NCBI GenBank assembly: GCA_903874255.1 | Contig: CAIQRN010000074.1 | Coordinates: 1-34,450 of the forward strand | Origin: an uncultured Actinomycetes bacterium | GTDB lineage: Bacteria > Actinomycetota > Actinomycetes > Nanopelagicales > Nanopelagicaceae | Reading direction: 5' to 3' | Length of the DNA stretch: 34,450 nt | In this document: positions 23,961-31,928 of the stretch, piece by piece | Layout of the letters: each line of letters begins with the position of its first letter | Numbering within the stretch: position 1 is the first letter of the stretch | The notes under the pieces: generated by a model | What the model saw: the letters and a program-made list of their open reading frames with translations, nothing else | Told to the model about the DNA's origin: nothing | Database searches by the model: none | Position numbers and translations under genes: made by a program

Positions 23961-25034
23961 ATGGATTTAATTCTTCTAATTCCCGCGGGGCTTTTATTTT
24001 TTATTGGCCTTATTAATTTTATGACAGTTCGAAATCCCTGGGATTATTCACAAATTGACGAGAAACTCTCAATTCATATTCCGCTTCGCAATGAAGAATC
24101 AAATGTCCAAGCACTACTAGAAAATCTTAGCCAGCAGAAATACCTTTCAAATGCTCAATTTTTCTTTCTTGATGACAACTCGGAAGATGACACTTTTAAA
24201 TTGCTTGAACAGTTCTGCGAACGAGTACCCAATTTTCATCTTCTTTCTGGTGCGGCCCTACCCCAAGGTTGGATAGGAAAAACTTGGGCGCTGCAGCAAC
24301 TTCTTAATGAATCAAGAGGTGAAATTGTCGTCACCATTGATGCCGATGTTCGCCTTCAATCTGATGCCATCAGTAAAGCTGTTAATTTGCTTAAGAGCAC
24401 TCAACTAGATTTTCTCTCACCATATCCTGCTCAACTTGCCCACACATGGTCAGAAAAATTAATTCAACCGCTTTTGCAATGGTCTTGGTTTTCTACCGTT
24501 ATCTTGCGCTTTGCCGAAAGAAGTTCGATGAGTTCAACCGTTGTTGCAAATGGACAGTTCTTTGTTGTCCGTAGATCAGTGCTTGAGAAAATTGGTGGAT
24601 ACCGGGCAGTTGCGAATAAAGTTTTAGACGATGTGGCACTAGGGCGCGAACTTGTTAAATCTGGTTCTCATGGCACGGTGGCAAATGGTTCGTTGATTGC
24701 GTCGACTCGAATGTATTCGTCATGGGCAGAGATTCAAGCCGGTTATGGAAAATCACTTCATAGCGCATTTGGCTCTCTCGTTGGTTCGTTCTTTGCAATT
24801 ACCTTTTTGTTTGTCACTGGAATTGCACCTCTTATCGCCGGTATCACAGGTTCAGAGGCAGGCTGGTATGCATTTGCTGCCGTTACTCTTACACGCACAA
24901 TGAGTGCAATCAAGGCAGGAAAATCTGGCTTAGATGGATTTCTGCATCCTATTTCTAGTGCCCTGCTTATTTATTTAATTATTTACTCATGGCTCATGCG
25001 CGGTCACATTCAATGGAAAGGCCGCACCGTATGA
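23961..25034 (+). CDS. cruG: CruG-like family 2 glycosyltransferase
   Basis: A 357-residue membrane-anchored GT-A enzyme. It has an N-terminal helix (about 2-20), the donor-site start HIPLRNEESNVQALL, the DDNSEDD loop (71-77) and a DAD metal motif at 127-129. Further on are FFVVRR and the LDD acidic motif near 222-224, then two or three C-terminal helices. CruG is the carotenoid 2'-O-glycosyltransferase that completes myxol glycosides in cyanobacteria; the adjacent CruF supports this call. The ATG at 23961 follows the CruF-like stop by 5 bases; the frame is open further upstream but overlaps cruF. It overlaps the next gene by 4 bp (ATGA). Confidence 0.75.
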   Translation: MDLILLIPAGLLFFIGLINFMTVRNPWDYSQIDEKLSIHIPLRNEESNVQALLENLSQQKYLSNAQFFFLDDNSEDDTFKLLEQFCERVPNFHLLSGAALPQGWIGKTWALQQLLNESRGEIVVTIDADVRLQSDAISKAVNLLKSTQLDFLSPYPAQLAHTWSEKLIQPLLQWSWFSTVILRFAERSSMSSTVVANGQFFVVRRSVLEKIGGYRAVANKVLDDVALGRELVKSGSHGTVANGSLIASTRMYSSWAEIQAGYGKSLHSAFGSLVGSFFAITFLFVTGIAPLIAGITGSEAGWYAFAAVTLTRTMSAIKAGKSGLDGFLHPISSALLIYLIIYSWLMRGHIQWKGRTV

Positions 25035-26545
25035 AGATTGTTGTGATCGGCGCCGGAGTTGGCGGAATGATGGCTGCAGCTCGATTAGCTAAAGCCGGAC
25101 ATCAAGTCGAGGTATATGAAGCTTCTAATCGCACCGGAGGAAAACTACACACTGAATGGATTGGCAAAGTAGCTTTCGATACCGGTCCATCTCTTCTGAC
25201 ATTGCCCGCTGTGTATAAAGATTTCTTCCAGCGGACGGGAAAACATCTGGGACTCATGTGTGAAATAAAGGCAGTTGACCCTTCATTTGATTATAGGTTT
25301 GCCGACGGAACCAATGTTCAATTCGCAAATCTTTCCAGACATCAAACGCTCAATAACCTGCGCACTGCATATGGCGATGAAGTTGCTCACCAATGGAATG
25401 AATTGATGTATCGCGCGGAAAAAATGTGGGATGTCTCGCGTGAGCCATTCATTGAAAATGAACTACGTTCTGCATTTTCATTATTAAAACGACGCTCGCT
25501 TTTACGTGATTTGAAAATAATTGCACCTTGGAAATCGCTCCGGAAACTGTCCGAAGAATTACTACCCGACCAACATCTGCGCTTCATTTTAGATCGATAT
25601 GCGACATACAGCGGCTCTGATCCTCGTAAAGCACCTGCCGTGCTTTCGACTATAGCTTTTGTTGAAGAAAGCTTTGGCGCCTGGCACATCAAAGGTGGGC
25701 TTGGAACTTTAGCCGCGTTAGTTCATGAACGAGCGGAAAAAGTCGGCGTTATTTTCCATTTGAACTCCCCGGTTGCCGCAATAAATCTGCGCAAAGCTAA
25801 AGCCAATGGAATTACTTTAGATAGCGGAGAAATAGTTGATGCCGACGCAGTCATTGCCAATGCCGATGCTTCACTCATTTACAACACTCTCATCACGGGC
25901 AAAATCAGGAGAATTAAGAAAGAACGTAGAAATATCGCTAAAGCCGAGCCCTCTTTAGCGGGTTTTTCATTGCTTCTTGGAATTCGTAAAGATGAAACCG
26001 AAGCACTTGCACACCACACCGTGCTCTTTCCTGAAAACTATGATGCCGAATTTGATGCGATTTTCACACATAAGAAACCTGTTGAAAAACCCACAATCTA
26101 TATTTGCGCACCAAATGATGCCGCGATGACAAAAGATGAGAAGTTAGAAAGTTGGTTTGTCTTGGTAAATGCACCTGCTCATGGTGCTGATGGTTTTAAT
26201 TGGGACGATAAAGTTTTCGCTCAGAACTATGCCAACTCCATCATTGATCAAATTGAATCCCGAGGTATTCCTGTTCGAGCGCGACTTGAATCTCTCACAA
26301 TTCGAACGCCCGCAGATTTGGAAAACGCCGTTCGCGCTCCGGGAGGTTCGATTTACGGTACATCAAGTAACGGCGCTCGAGCAGCATTTATGCGAGCGAA
26401 GAATCGTTCACCAATCAAGAACCTCTACTGTGTGGGCGGCTCTGCTCATCCTGGTGGTGGGTTGCCTCTTGTTGGCTTGAGTGCTGAAATGGTTGCTAAC
26501 GCAATTGGGAATGCGCAAAACGCAAAACCATTAACAGGCCACTAG
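25031..26545 (+). CDS. CrtD-like carotenoid desaturase (phytoene desaturase family)
   Basis: A 504-residue FAD-dependent amine-oxidase-fold protein. The dinucleotide motif is VVIGAGVGGMMAAARLAKAG (about 4-23) followed by the VEVYEASNRTGGKL loop. The GPSLLTLPAVYKDFF and YATYSGSDPRKAPAVLSTIAFVEESFGAWHIKGGLGTLA segments and the C-terminal PGGGLPLVGLSAEMVANAI are typical of CrtD and other CrtI relatives. CrtD introduces a 3,4-double bond near a 1-hydroxy or methoxy end. As a separate crtI lies 1.8 kb away, this copy is more likely a late desaturase. The final 50 bases overlap the 3' end of the convergent gene on the other strand. Confidence 0.75.
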   Translation: MKIVVIGAGVGGMMAAARLAKAGHQVEVYEASNRTGGKLHTEWIGKVAFDTGPSLLTLPAVYKDFFQRTGKHLGLMCEIKAVDPSFDYRFADGTNVQFANLSRHQTLNNLRTAYGDEVAHQWNELMYRAEKMWDVSREPFIENELRSAFSLLKRRSLLRDLKIIAPWKSLRKLSEELLPDQHLRFILDRYATYSGSDPRKAPAVLSTIAFVEESFGAWHIKGGLGTLAALVHERAEKVGVIFHLNSPVAAINLRKAKANGITLDSGEIVDADAVIANADASLIYNTLITGKIRRIKKERRNIAKAEPSLAGFSLLLGIRKDETEALAHHTVLFPENYDAEFDAIFTHKKPVEKPTIYICAPNDAAMTKDEKLESWFVLVNAPAHGADGFNWDDKVFAQNYANSIIDQIESRGIPVRARLESLTIRTPADLENAVRAPGGSIYGTSSNGARAAFMRAKNRSPIKNLYCVGGSAHPGGGLPLVGLSAEMVANAIGNAQNAKPLTGH

Positions 26546-27116
26546 TTTGAAGTAGCAAGAACGCTACAGAAACTGCAAGAACGCCAGGAATATTCAAATG
26601 CCACATAAGTAAGACCATGAATAAGAAAATTGCACGTACTGGACGCTCTGCGGGCGTTACTACTCCGATATCTTTTATTTCAAGCGAGACAAGTTTTGCG
26701 CGTGCGTACTCTTGAAATGATGCAAGGCACCACAGAGTGATTACAAGCCAGGCGGGAACTCCAATTACATATAGCGCATAAAGCCAAAGCGCTTCGCTTA
26801 TTCGATCAACGACGGAATCAAGAGTTGCTCCCCAAGCGCTTTGGCGCTTCTGAAAAATTGCAACGCTGCCATCAATCCCATCGCAAAAAAGTGAGAAGAC
26901 AAGAAAGAAAATAGCCCACCAACTTGTAGCCATTAAAGCTGTTGCCGCAGCAGCGAGCAACCCCAACAAAGTCAGCACATTTGGTGAAATTCTCAATAAA
27001 GTTGCGACTAATCCGAAGCGGTATGAAATTTTAAGCCACCAAGCAACTGCACCTTCTACGGGTGCATCGCTATGCAATGAGCTCCACGTTTGGGTGAATT
27101 CTTGCTTACTTAGCAT
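26496..27116 (-). CDS. CDP-alcohol phosphatidyltransferase family protein
   Basis: A 206-residue membrane protein with about six hydrophobic segments. The metal and CDP motif is DGIDGSVAIFQKRQSAWG, then ATLDSVVD, with acidic residues at D79, D82, D100 and D104. The normal motif has Arg after the Ala (D-x2-D-G-x2-A-R-x8-G-x3-D-x3-D), but here it is Ile at 87, an unusual change. The family joins a CDP-alcohol to a second alcohol, for instance making phosphatidylglycerol phosphate or phosphoinositol. Its position between carotenoid blocks may be chance. It converges on the CrtD-like gene with a 50-bp overlap and is divergent from crtE. Confidence 0.72.
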   Translation of the reverse strand: MLSKQEFTQTWSSLHSDAPVEGAVAWWLKISYRFGLVATLLRISPNVLTLLGLLAAAATALMATSWWAIFFLVFSLFCDGIDGSVAIFQKRQSAWGATLDSVVDRISEALWLYALYVIGVPAWLVITLWCLASFQEYARAKLVSLEIKDIGVVTPAERPVRAIFLFMVLLMWHLNIPGVLAVSVAFLLLQTSGLLMVLRFAHSQLR

Positions 27117-27146
27117 TATGAAATCCTAAATTTCTCTCAGGTGGTA

Positions 27147-27166
27147 TGTACTGTGGTTATAGTACA
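27147..27166. promoter_or_regulatory. TGTACT-N8-AGTACA inverted repeat in the crtE divergent promoter
   Basis: TGTACT at 27147-27152 and AGTACA at 27161-27166 form a perfect 6-bp inverted repeat with an 8-base spacer. A candidate -10 hexamer TATAGT (27158-27163, 5 of 6 to TATAAT) overlaps the right arm and points to crtE, 60 bases downstream. I see no good -35. A dimeric repressor covering the promoter is plausible. The regulator is not in the window. Confidence 0.45.
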
Positions 27167-27223
27167 GAAGTTTGCGCCAGTTCTGTGTGGCGGATTCCTA
27201 CTTAGTGGCGGTACCTTTGCGAC

Positions 27224-28300
27224 GTGAGTTCACAGACAAAGTCGGAATTGCAAGAAGTCCGGGATGGCGTAGAAATTGAGTTAGCCCAATTCATGCGCGA
27301 TCAGCAGAGTTATCTGCAGTCAATCTCAACTGAACTCAATCCCGTATCGCAAGCCCTTTCTTCTTTTCTGCTCGATAGTGGCAAGCGTCTGCGCCCACTT
27401 TTTGCTTATGCGGGACTAACCAGTGCAGGAGCTTCATTATCGCCAGCTACGACTAAGGCGATTTCTTCCTTAGAACTTCTGCAAGCCTGTGCACTTATTC
27501 ATGATGATTTGATGGATGGTTCAGATACTCGGCGCGGAAAACCATCTATACACCGCCACTTTGAATCTATTCATGTGCAAGATGAGCTAGAGGGATTTGC
27601 TCCAGCCTATGGATTGGCGTCAGCGGTTTTGCTTGGTGACTTAGCGCTAGTTTGGTCTAATCAACTTTTAAATAACTCGGGAATATCAACTGAGGAATTG
27701 CAACGAGTCCTACCAATTTTTGATGAAATGCGCGTTGAGTTGATGGCGGGGCAGTTCTTAGATATTCATGAACAGACACAAAAGAATACAGATTTAGCCA
27801 GATCAATGAAGATTGCCCGATATAAATCAGGCAAGTACACAATCGAACGCCCCTTACATATGGGCGCCGTGTTATCGCACAATTCAACACCAGAACTTCT
27901 ACATGCGCTATCTAATTATGGATTACCACTTGGTGAAGCTTTTCAATTTAGAGATGACTTGCTAGGTGTGTTTGGTGATCCAAGTGTTACGGGCAAGCCC
28001 GCTGGTGATGATTTACGCGAAGGCAAGCGCACGGCATTAATTGCTATGACTGATACCCGTTGTACCGACGCAATGCGTGAAGAAAGTAGAAAATACTTTG
28101 GAAAAAATGATCTAGATGAAAATGGAGTAGCAATCTTGCAAGAAATGATTGTCTCTACAGGGGCAAAGACTGAACTTGAAAAACTAATAGATGAATTAAC
28201 TGAACGCGCCATGAAAGCAGTTGATAACCCGGTAATTGCCGATGGTGCACGGGAAACGCTAATTGAGTTAGCAACAATTGCAACAAGACGGAGTATGTAA
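27224..28300 (+). CDS. crtE: Geranylgeranyl diphosphate synthase (polyprenyl synthetase)
   Basis: Soluble trans-prenyltransferase of 358 residues. The first aspartate-rich motif is HDDLMDGSDTRRG (about residues 92-104). The second is FQFRDDLLGVFGD. It should make GGPP for phytoene synthesis. The GTG at 27224 is the only usable start: an in-frame stop lies at 27203. No Shine-Dalgarno is seen. It is followed directly by crtI (adjacent, 0 bases) and crtB, as one operon. Chain length cannot be measured from sequence, but the neighbours favour C20. Confidence 0.9.
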   Translation: MSSQTKSELQEVRDGVEIELAQFMRDQQSYLQSISTELNPVSQALSSFLLDSGKRLRPLFAYAGLTSAGASLSPATTKAISSLELLQACALIHDDLMDGSDTRRGKPSIHRHFESIHVQDELEGFAPAYGLASAVLLGDLALVWSNQLLNNSGISTEELQRVLPIFDEMRVELMAGQFLDIHEQTQKNTDLARSMKIARYKSGKYTIERPLHMGAVLSHNSTPELLHALSNYGLPLGEAFQFRDDLLGVFGDPSVTGKPAGDDLREGKRTALIAMTDTRCTDAMREESRKYFGKNDLDENGVAILQEMIVSTGAKTELEKLIDELTERAMKAVDNPVIADGARETLIELATIATRRSM

Positions 28301-29785
28301 GTGGTTGCACGTGTAAAAGGTCCAACAGATCACGTAATTATTGTCGGTGCCGGCCTTGCTGGATTAAGTGCAGCGTTACGTTTAGTAGGGGCAGGTCGCA
28401 AAGTAACGGTGATCGAGCGCGAAGGCGTTCCTGGCGGGCGAAATGGTCTCTTAAACAAAGATGGCTATTCATTTGATACCGGTCCGACGGTTTTAACAAT
28501 GCCATCGCTAATTAACGATGCTTTTAACTGCGTTGGTGAAGATATGAAAGATTGGTTAGAACTTAAACCACTTACTCCTTTATACCGAGCTTTTTATGCC
28601 GATGGTTCACAGTTAGATGTGCACTCCAATACCGCTGAAATGGAAGCTGAAATAGAGAAAAATATCAGCAGTGCAGAAGCTGCGGGATATCGTAAATATG
28701 TAGATTTTGTTACCAAGCTTTATAAATATGAAATGAATGATTTTATTGATAGAAACATTGATAGCCCGCTCAATTTGCTTACCCCCAATTTAGCTCGCTT
28801 GATTGCCCTAGGTGGCTTCCGCAAACTCTCTCCCAAAGTTAATCAATTCATGAAAGATCCACGTTTACAAAAGGTCTATTCATTTCAGGCCATGTATGCA
28901 GGGGTTAGCCCACAACAGGCTTTAGCTATCTATGCGGTGATCGCTTATATGGACTCGGTTAACGGTGTATTTTTTCCTAAAGGCGGAATGCATGCAGTTC
29001 CGCGCGCCCTTGCCGCAGCAGCCGAAAAACATGGTGTGGTTTTCAAATACAACACCACGGTTTCAAAGGTTGAGGTAAATAACGGACGCGCAAAGGCGGT
29101 CATCACCGAATCCGGTGAGCGTTTTGAATGCGACGCGGTAATCCTTAATCCAGATTTGCCTGTGGCATATCGCGACTTATTAGGTAAAACCCCTGCATCG
29201 GTGAAGAGGTTGAAATACTCACCGTCATGCGTCACTTTGCTTATTGGCTCAAATAAGAAATATGACTTTGCAGCGCATCACAACATTCACTTCGGGCATT
29301 CTTGGGATGGTGTGTTTGAAGAGTTAATCACGCAGAAGAAATTGATGAGTGACCCCAGCATCTTGGTAACAGTGCCAACGCATGATGACCCCGAATTGGC
29401 ACCACCCGGCAAACATTCGTATTACGTGCTCTTCCCGACTCCAAATTTAGATTCAGATATTGATTGGCACAAACAAGCTGGTCCATATCGAGATCAAATG
29501 ATTAAAACAGTCGAGGAGCGCGGGTACGAAGGTTTTGGCGACTCAATTGAAACTGAAGTCGTGACAACTCCCCTAGATTGGAAAAATCAAGGAATGGAGA
29601 TGGGTGCACCATTTGCAAGCGCACATACATTTTTCCAAACAGGTCCCTTTAGACCACGCAACATGGCGCAGGGCCTTGAAAACGTGGTCTTTGCAGGTTC
29701 TGGAACTCAACCCGGCGTTGGTGTGCCTATGGTTTTAATCTCAGGTCGCTTGGCCGCTGAACGAATTGTTGGACCAGTTAAGTAA
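28301..29785 (+). CDS. crtI: Phytoene desaturase
   Basis: FAD-dependent desaturase of 494 residues converting phytoene to lycopene or a close intermediate. It has the N-terminal VIIVGAGLAGLSAALRLVGAG FAD motif, FDTGPTVLTMPSL, the YAGVSPQQALAIYAVIAYMD middle segment, FPKGGMHAVPRALA, and the C-terminal FAGSGTQPGVGVPMVLISGRLAAERI signature. It starts with GTG at the base after the crtE stop and ends at the base before the crtB ATG, so the three genes form one unit. The number of desaturation steps is inferred as four. Confidence 0.93.
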   Translation: MVARVKGPTDHVIIVGAGLAGLSAALRLVGAGRKVTVIEREGVPGGRNGLLNKDGYSFDTGPTVLTMPSLINDAFNCVGEDMKDWLELKPLTPLYRAFYADGSQLDVHSNTAEMEAEIEKNISSAEAAGYRKYVDFVTKLYKYEMNDFIDRNIDSPLNLLTPNLARLIALGGFRKLSPKVNQFMKDPRLQKVYSFQAMYAGVSPQQALAIYAVIAYMDSVNGVFFPKGGMHAVPRALAAAAEKHGVVFKYNTTVSKVEVNNGRAKAVITESGERFECDAVILNPDLPVAYRDLLGKTPASVKRLKYSPSCVTLLIGSNKKYDFAAHHNIHFGHSWDGVFEELITQKKLMSDPSILVTVPTHDDPELAPPGKHSYYVLFPTPNLDSDIDWHKQAGPYRDQMIKTVEERGYEGFGDSIETEVVTTPLDWKNQGMEMGAPFASAHTFFQTGPFRPRNMAQGLENVVFAGSGTQPGVGVPMVLISGRLAAERIVGPVK

Positions 29786-30658
29786 ATGGATCAGTTAGAA
29801 GCGTCCTACGCCGAATGCAAGAGACTTAATTCACTGCATGGCAAGACTTATTACTTAGCAACTTTGTTGCTACCTCGCGCCAAAAGAAAGTACGTACATG
29901 CGCTCTATGGTTTTGCGCGATATGCAGATGAAATTGTAGATGATCTTGAATCCACACTTTCAATCGAGCAAAAGAGCGAAGTTTTAAATAATTGGGGAAG
30001 TAAAATACTGGCTGATCTTAAAAACGGTACAAGTGAAGATGCGGTTGGAAGAGCGTTGATTGATACTGTCAATACTTTTGGTATTCCACTTGCTCACTTT
30101 GAAGCTTTTCTCAAATCAATGACCATGGATTTAACCGTGCAGGAATACCAAAGTTATGACGACCTCATGGAATATGTATACGGCTCAGCGGCAGTAATTG
30201 GTTTGCAAATGGTTCCTGTCTTAGGAGCCCTTGATGAGGGAGCTTATGAATGTGCGCAGAAATTGGGTATTGCATTTCAATTAGCGAATTTTATTCGTGA
30301 TGTTAATGAAGATCTAGATCGCGGCCGAATCTATTTGCCAATCGAAGAGTTAGCCGAGCATGGCGTAACTCGCGAAATGCTCGAAGAACGAACTCTGACT
30401 CCACAAATCATCAATGCATTGAAGTTTCAAATTGCCCGAGTTCGTCGACTTCAAAAAGAGGCCGAACCAGGGATTTTGATGCTCTCTCCGTCGAGTCGAC
30501 CTTGCATAGAAGCAGCAAGTGAGCTCTACTGCGCAATTGTTGATGAAGTCGAAAAAATTGGTTACGACATTTTCAATAAACGTGCCAAGACTTCAACCCC
30601 TAGACGGTTGCGAGTATTTATCCGCGCTTATCTGAAGCGCCTAGCCGTATCCAATTAG
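29786..30658 (+). CDS. crtB: Phytoene synthase
   Basis: Condenses two GGPP to phytoene. The 290 residues include both metal motifs: YADEIVDD (about 47-54) and DVNEDLDRGRIYLP (about 172-185), plus YVYGSAAVIGLQM. It begins at the base after the crtI stop. The last 41 bases overlap the stop end of the convergent lycopene cyclase subunit gene at 30618-30658, a sign of tight packing. Confidence 0.95.
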   Translation: MDQLEASYAECKRLNSLHGKTYYLATLLLPRAKRKYVHALYGFARYADEIVDDLESTLSIEQKSEVLNNWGSKILADLKNGTSEDAVGRALIDTVNTFGIPLAHFEAFLKSMTMDLTVQEYQSYDDLMEYVYGSAAVIGLQMVPVLGALDEGAYECAQKLGIAFQLANFIRDVNEDLDRGRIYLPIEELAEHGVTREMLEERTLTPQIINALKFQIARVRRLQKEAEPGILMLSPSSRPCIEAASELYCAIVDEVEKIGYDIFNKRAKTSTPRRLRVFIRAYLKRLAVSN

Positions 30659-30920
30659 TTAAAACTGATAGGACCAAAGCAAACCCGAATAGCAAATCTT
30701 CCAAAGGTGCAGCTGCGATTCGAACACCAATTATTGACTCTGGGTTATACATAACAATATTTCTAGAGGTCAGCCACCAATTTGTGAGAAGTTGAAAACT
30801 CAAAATAATGGCATAAGAGACCCAGAAAACTTTTCGTTTGAGAAGTTGAGTTCCGATTAGATACATGTCGAAAGTGATTGCGACTACAACCGCGCTTGTC
30901 GCCAATTGCGTGTACGTCAT
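30618..30920 (-). CDS. crtYd: Lycopene cyclase subunit, CrtYd-like
   Basis: A 100-residue membrane protein with three predicted helices. The APLEDLLFGFALVL motif is the acidic membrane motif of the small heterodimeric lycopene cyclase subunits. It forms the second half of the cyclase with the upstream CrtYc-like protein (overlap 4 bp). The pair would form beta rings on lycopene. Actinobacterial homologues CrtYe/CrtYf form epsilon rings or C50 products; the sequence alone does not exclude those. Confidence 0.83.
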   Translation of the reverse strand: MTYTQLATSAVVVAITFDMYLIGTQLLKRKVFWVSYAIILSFQLLTNWWLTSRNIVMYNPESIIGVRIAAAPLEDLLFGFALVLSVLTNWIRLGASDKRG

Positions 30921-31243
30921 GGCTCAACCTGCCAGTGTCTCCTCTTTATGCGCACGGCTTCAATTGTCATAAGCGCAGCGATTGGCACTACTAAGAAAAA
31001 GAAGTACTCCTCTAGCGGAATACACCATGGTCCATAAATACCCAGAATCTGAGTTTTATCAAAGCTCCAATGCCCATGAGAAATTGCATACTTATCCCAA
31101 GCTATAAAAACAAAGGCAACTGGAGCAATCGCAAATATCACTCGTTTGACTTGCTTAAGCACTCCAACTTTCAAGAAAATCTCTAGCCAGAAAGATCCCA
31201 CGACCGTGAAAACAATCATCACTAGGTACCCATATTTTTGCAC
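30917..31243 (-). CDS. crtYc: Lycopene cyclase subunit, CrtYc-like
   Basis: A 108-residue protein with three membrane helices. WDKYAISHGHWSFD and IPLEEYFFFLVVP are the conserved segments of the CrtYc family, with the PxEE acidic motif. It works with CrtYd as a heterodimer. The GTG at 31243 (MQKYGYLVMIVF) is the probable start; the start region lacks a Shine-Dalgarno, so a leaderless transcript is possible. The gene is divergent from the riboswitch-controlled permease gene, and its promoter must lie in the shared space. Confidence 0.84.
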   Translation of the reverse strand: MQKYGYLVMIVFTVVGSFWLEIFLKVGVLKQVKRVIFAIAPVAFVFIAWDKYAISHGHWSFDKTQILGIYGPWCIPLEEYFFFLVVPIAALMTIEAVRIKRRHWQVEP

Positions 31244-31256
31244 GAGATAACGCTAC

Positions 31257-31262
31257 TCTAAT
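31257..31262 (+). promoter_or_regulatory. Possible -10 element ahead of the TPP riboswitch
   Basis: TCTAAT (5 of 6 to TATAAT) lies 7 bases before the presumed first base of the riboswitch. No convincing -35 sequence is visible. Confidence 0.35.
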
Positions 31263-31264
31263 AA

Positions 31265-31345
31265 CCACGGGAGCCATGTATGGCTGAGAGGGTTTGAGAT
31301 TCAAACCGACCGATTGACCCGTCCGATAATGCGGACGCGGAAAGG
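31265..31345 (+). promoter_or_regulatory. TPP (thiamine pyrophosphate) riboswitch
   Basis: The THI-box aptamer is recognised from the GCC-AUGUAU-GGCUGAGAG helix and the CUGAGA core (31283-31288). A variable hairpin GGTTTGA/TCAAACC (31291-31307) follows. The second arm has CCGATTGACCC and TCCGATAATGCGGACGCGG, closed by GTCCG (31321-31325) with CGGAC (31332-31336). It ends 7 bases before the ATG at 31353 and overlaps the AAGGAAG ribosome site region, so it probably controls translation initiation. It represses the downstream gene when TPP is plentiful. Confidence 0.88.
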
Positions 31346-31352
31346 AAGATTT

Positions 31353-31928
31353 ATGTCCACCGTTTTATTCTCCATTCGAGGAGTTGAAACCTCAGTTTTA
31401 GAATTTGTTTCAGCCGTTGTGTCTCTTGTAGGTGTCTGGTTAGGCACCACGGGTAAGAGAATTACCTGGCCTTGGTGGGCAGTAAGCAGTGCGATGTATT
31501 TAGTTTTCTTCTACGACGTAAAGCTCTATGCCAGTGCCGTACTACAAATTGTCTTTATTGTTGCTGCAGTATGGGGTTGGTTTGGCTGGGCACCCACTGG
31601 TGCGGTTCCTGGATTTCTCAATCATCGCAACCGCATGTACTGGTTCGGTGCAACAATCATTTCTGTCTCGATTTTAGCGCCACTGCTCTCGCGCATTGGT
31701 GCGGCAGCAACATGGTCTGATGCCTTTCTTTTCGTGGGATCTTTCGTTGCACAAATTCTTATGGTGTATGAAAAGGTTGAATCCTGGGCGCTATGGCTAA
31801 TTGTTGATGCAGTTGGCACAATTGAATACGCATACTACGGGTACTGGTTCACCGCTTTTCTCTACGCGATTTTTACTCTTGTTGCAGTGGTGGGTTGGAA
31901 ACGTTGGTATGACACTAATAGCAATTGA
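31353..31928 (+). CDS. pnuT: PnuC-family permease, probably thiamine transporter PnuT
   Basis: A 191-residue membrane protein of the PnuC family, with about six to seven helices and the WWAVSSAMYLVFFYDVKLYASAVLQIVFIVAAVWGWFGW core and a later YYGYWFTAFLYAIFTLVAVVGWKRW. PnuC imports nicotinamide riboside; the relative PnuT imports thiamine and is often under a TPP riboswitch. The riboswitch directly upstream makes thiamine the better substrate. I use the ATG at 31353 (AAGGAAG at 31343-31349); the frame is open upstream to 31314, inside the aptamer. Family members use facilitated diffusion, needing trapping by phosphorylation inside. The next gene (20-bp overlap) is a P-loop kinase. Confidence 0.85.
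   Translation: MSTVLFSIRGVETSVLEFVSAVVSLVGVWLGTTGKRITWPWWAVSSAMYLVFFYDVKLYASAVLQIVFIVAAVWGWFGWAPTGAVPGFLNHRNRMYWFGATIISVSILAPLLSRIGAAATWSDAFLFVGSFVAQILMVYEKVESWALWLIVDAVGTIEYAYYGYWFTAFLYAIFTLVAVVGWKRWYDTNSN

Noticed and set aside
31801-31908. 36-residue extension of the P-loop kinase
   Set aside because: It lies within pnuT, and the P-loop domain naturally begins a few residues after the ATG at 31909.
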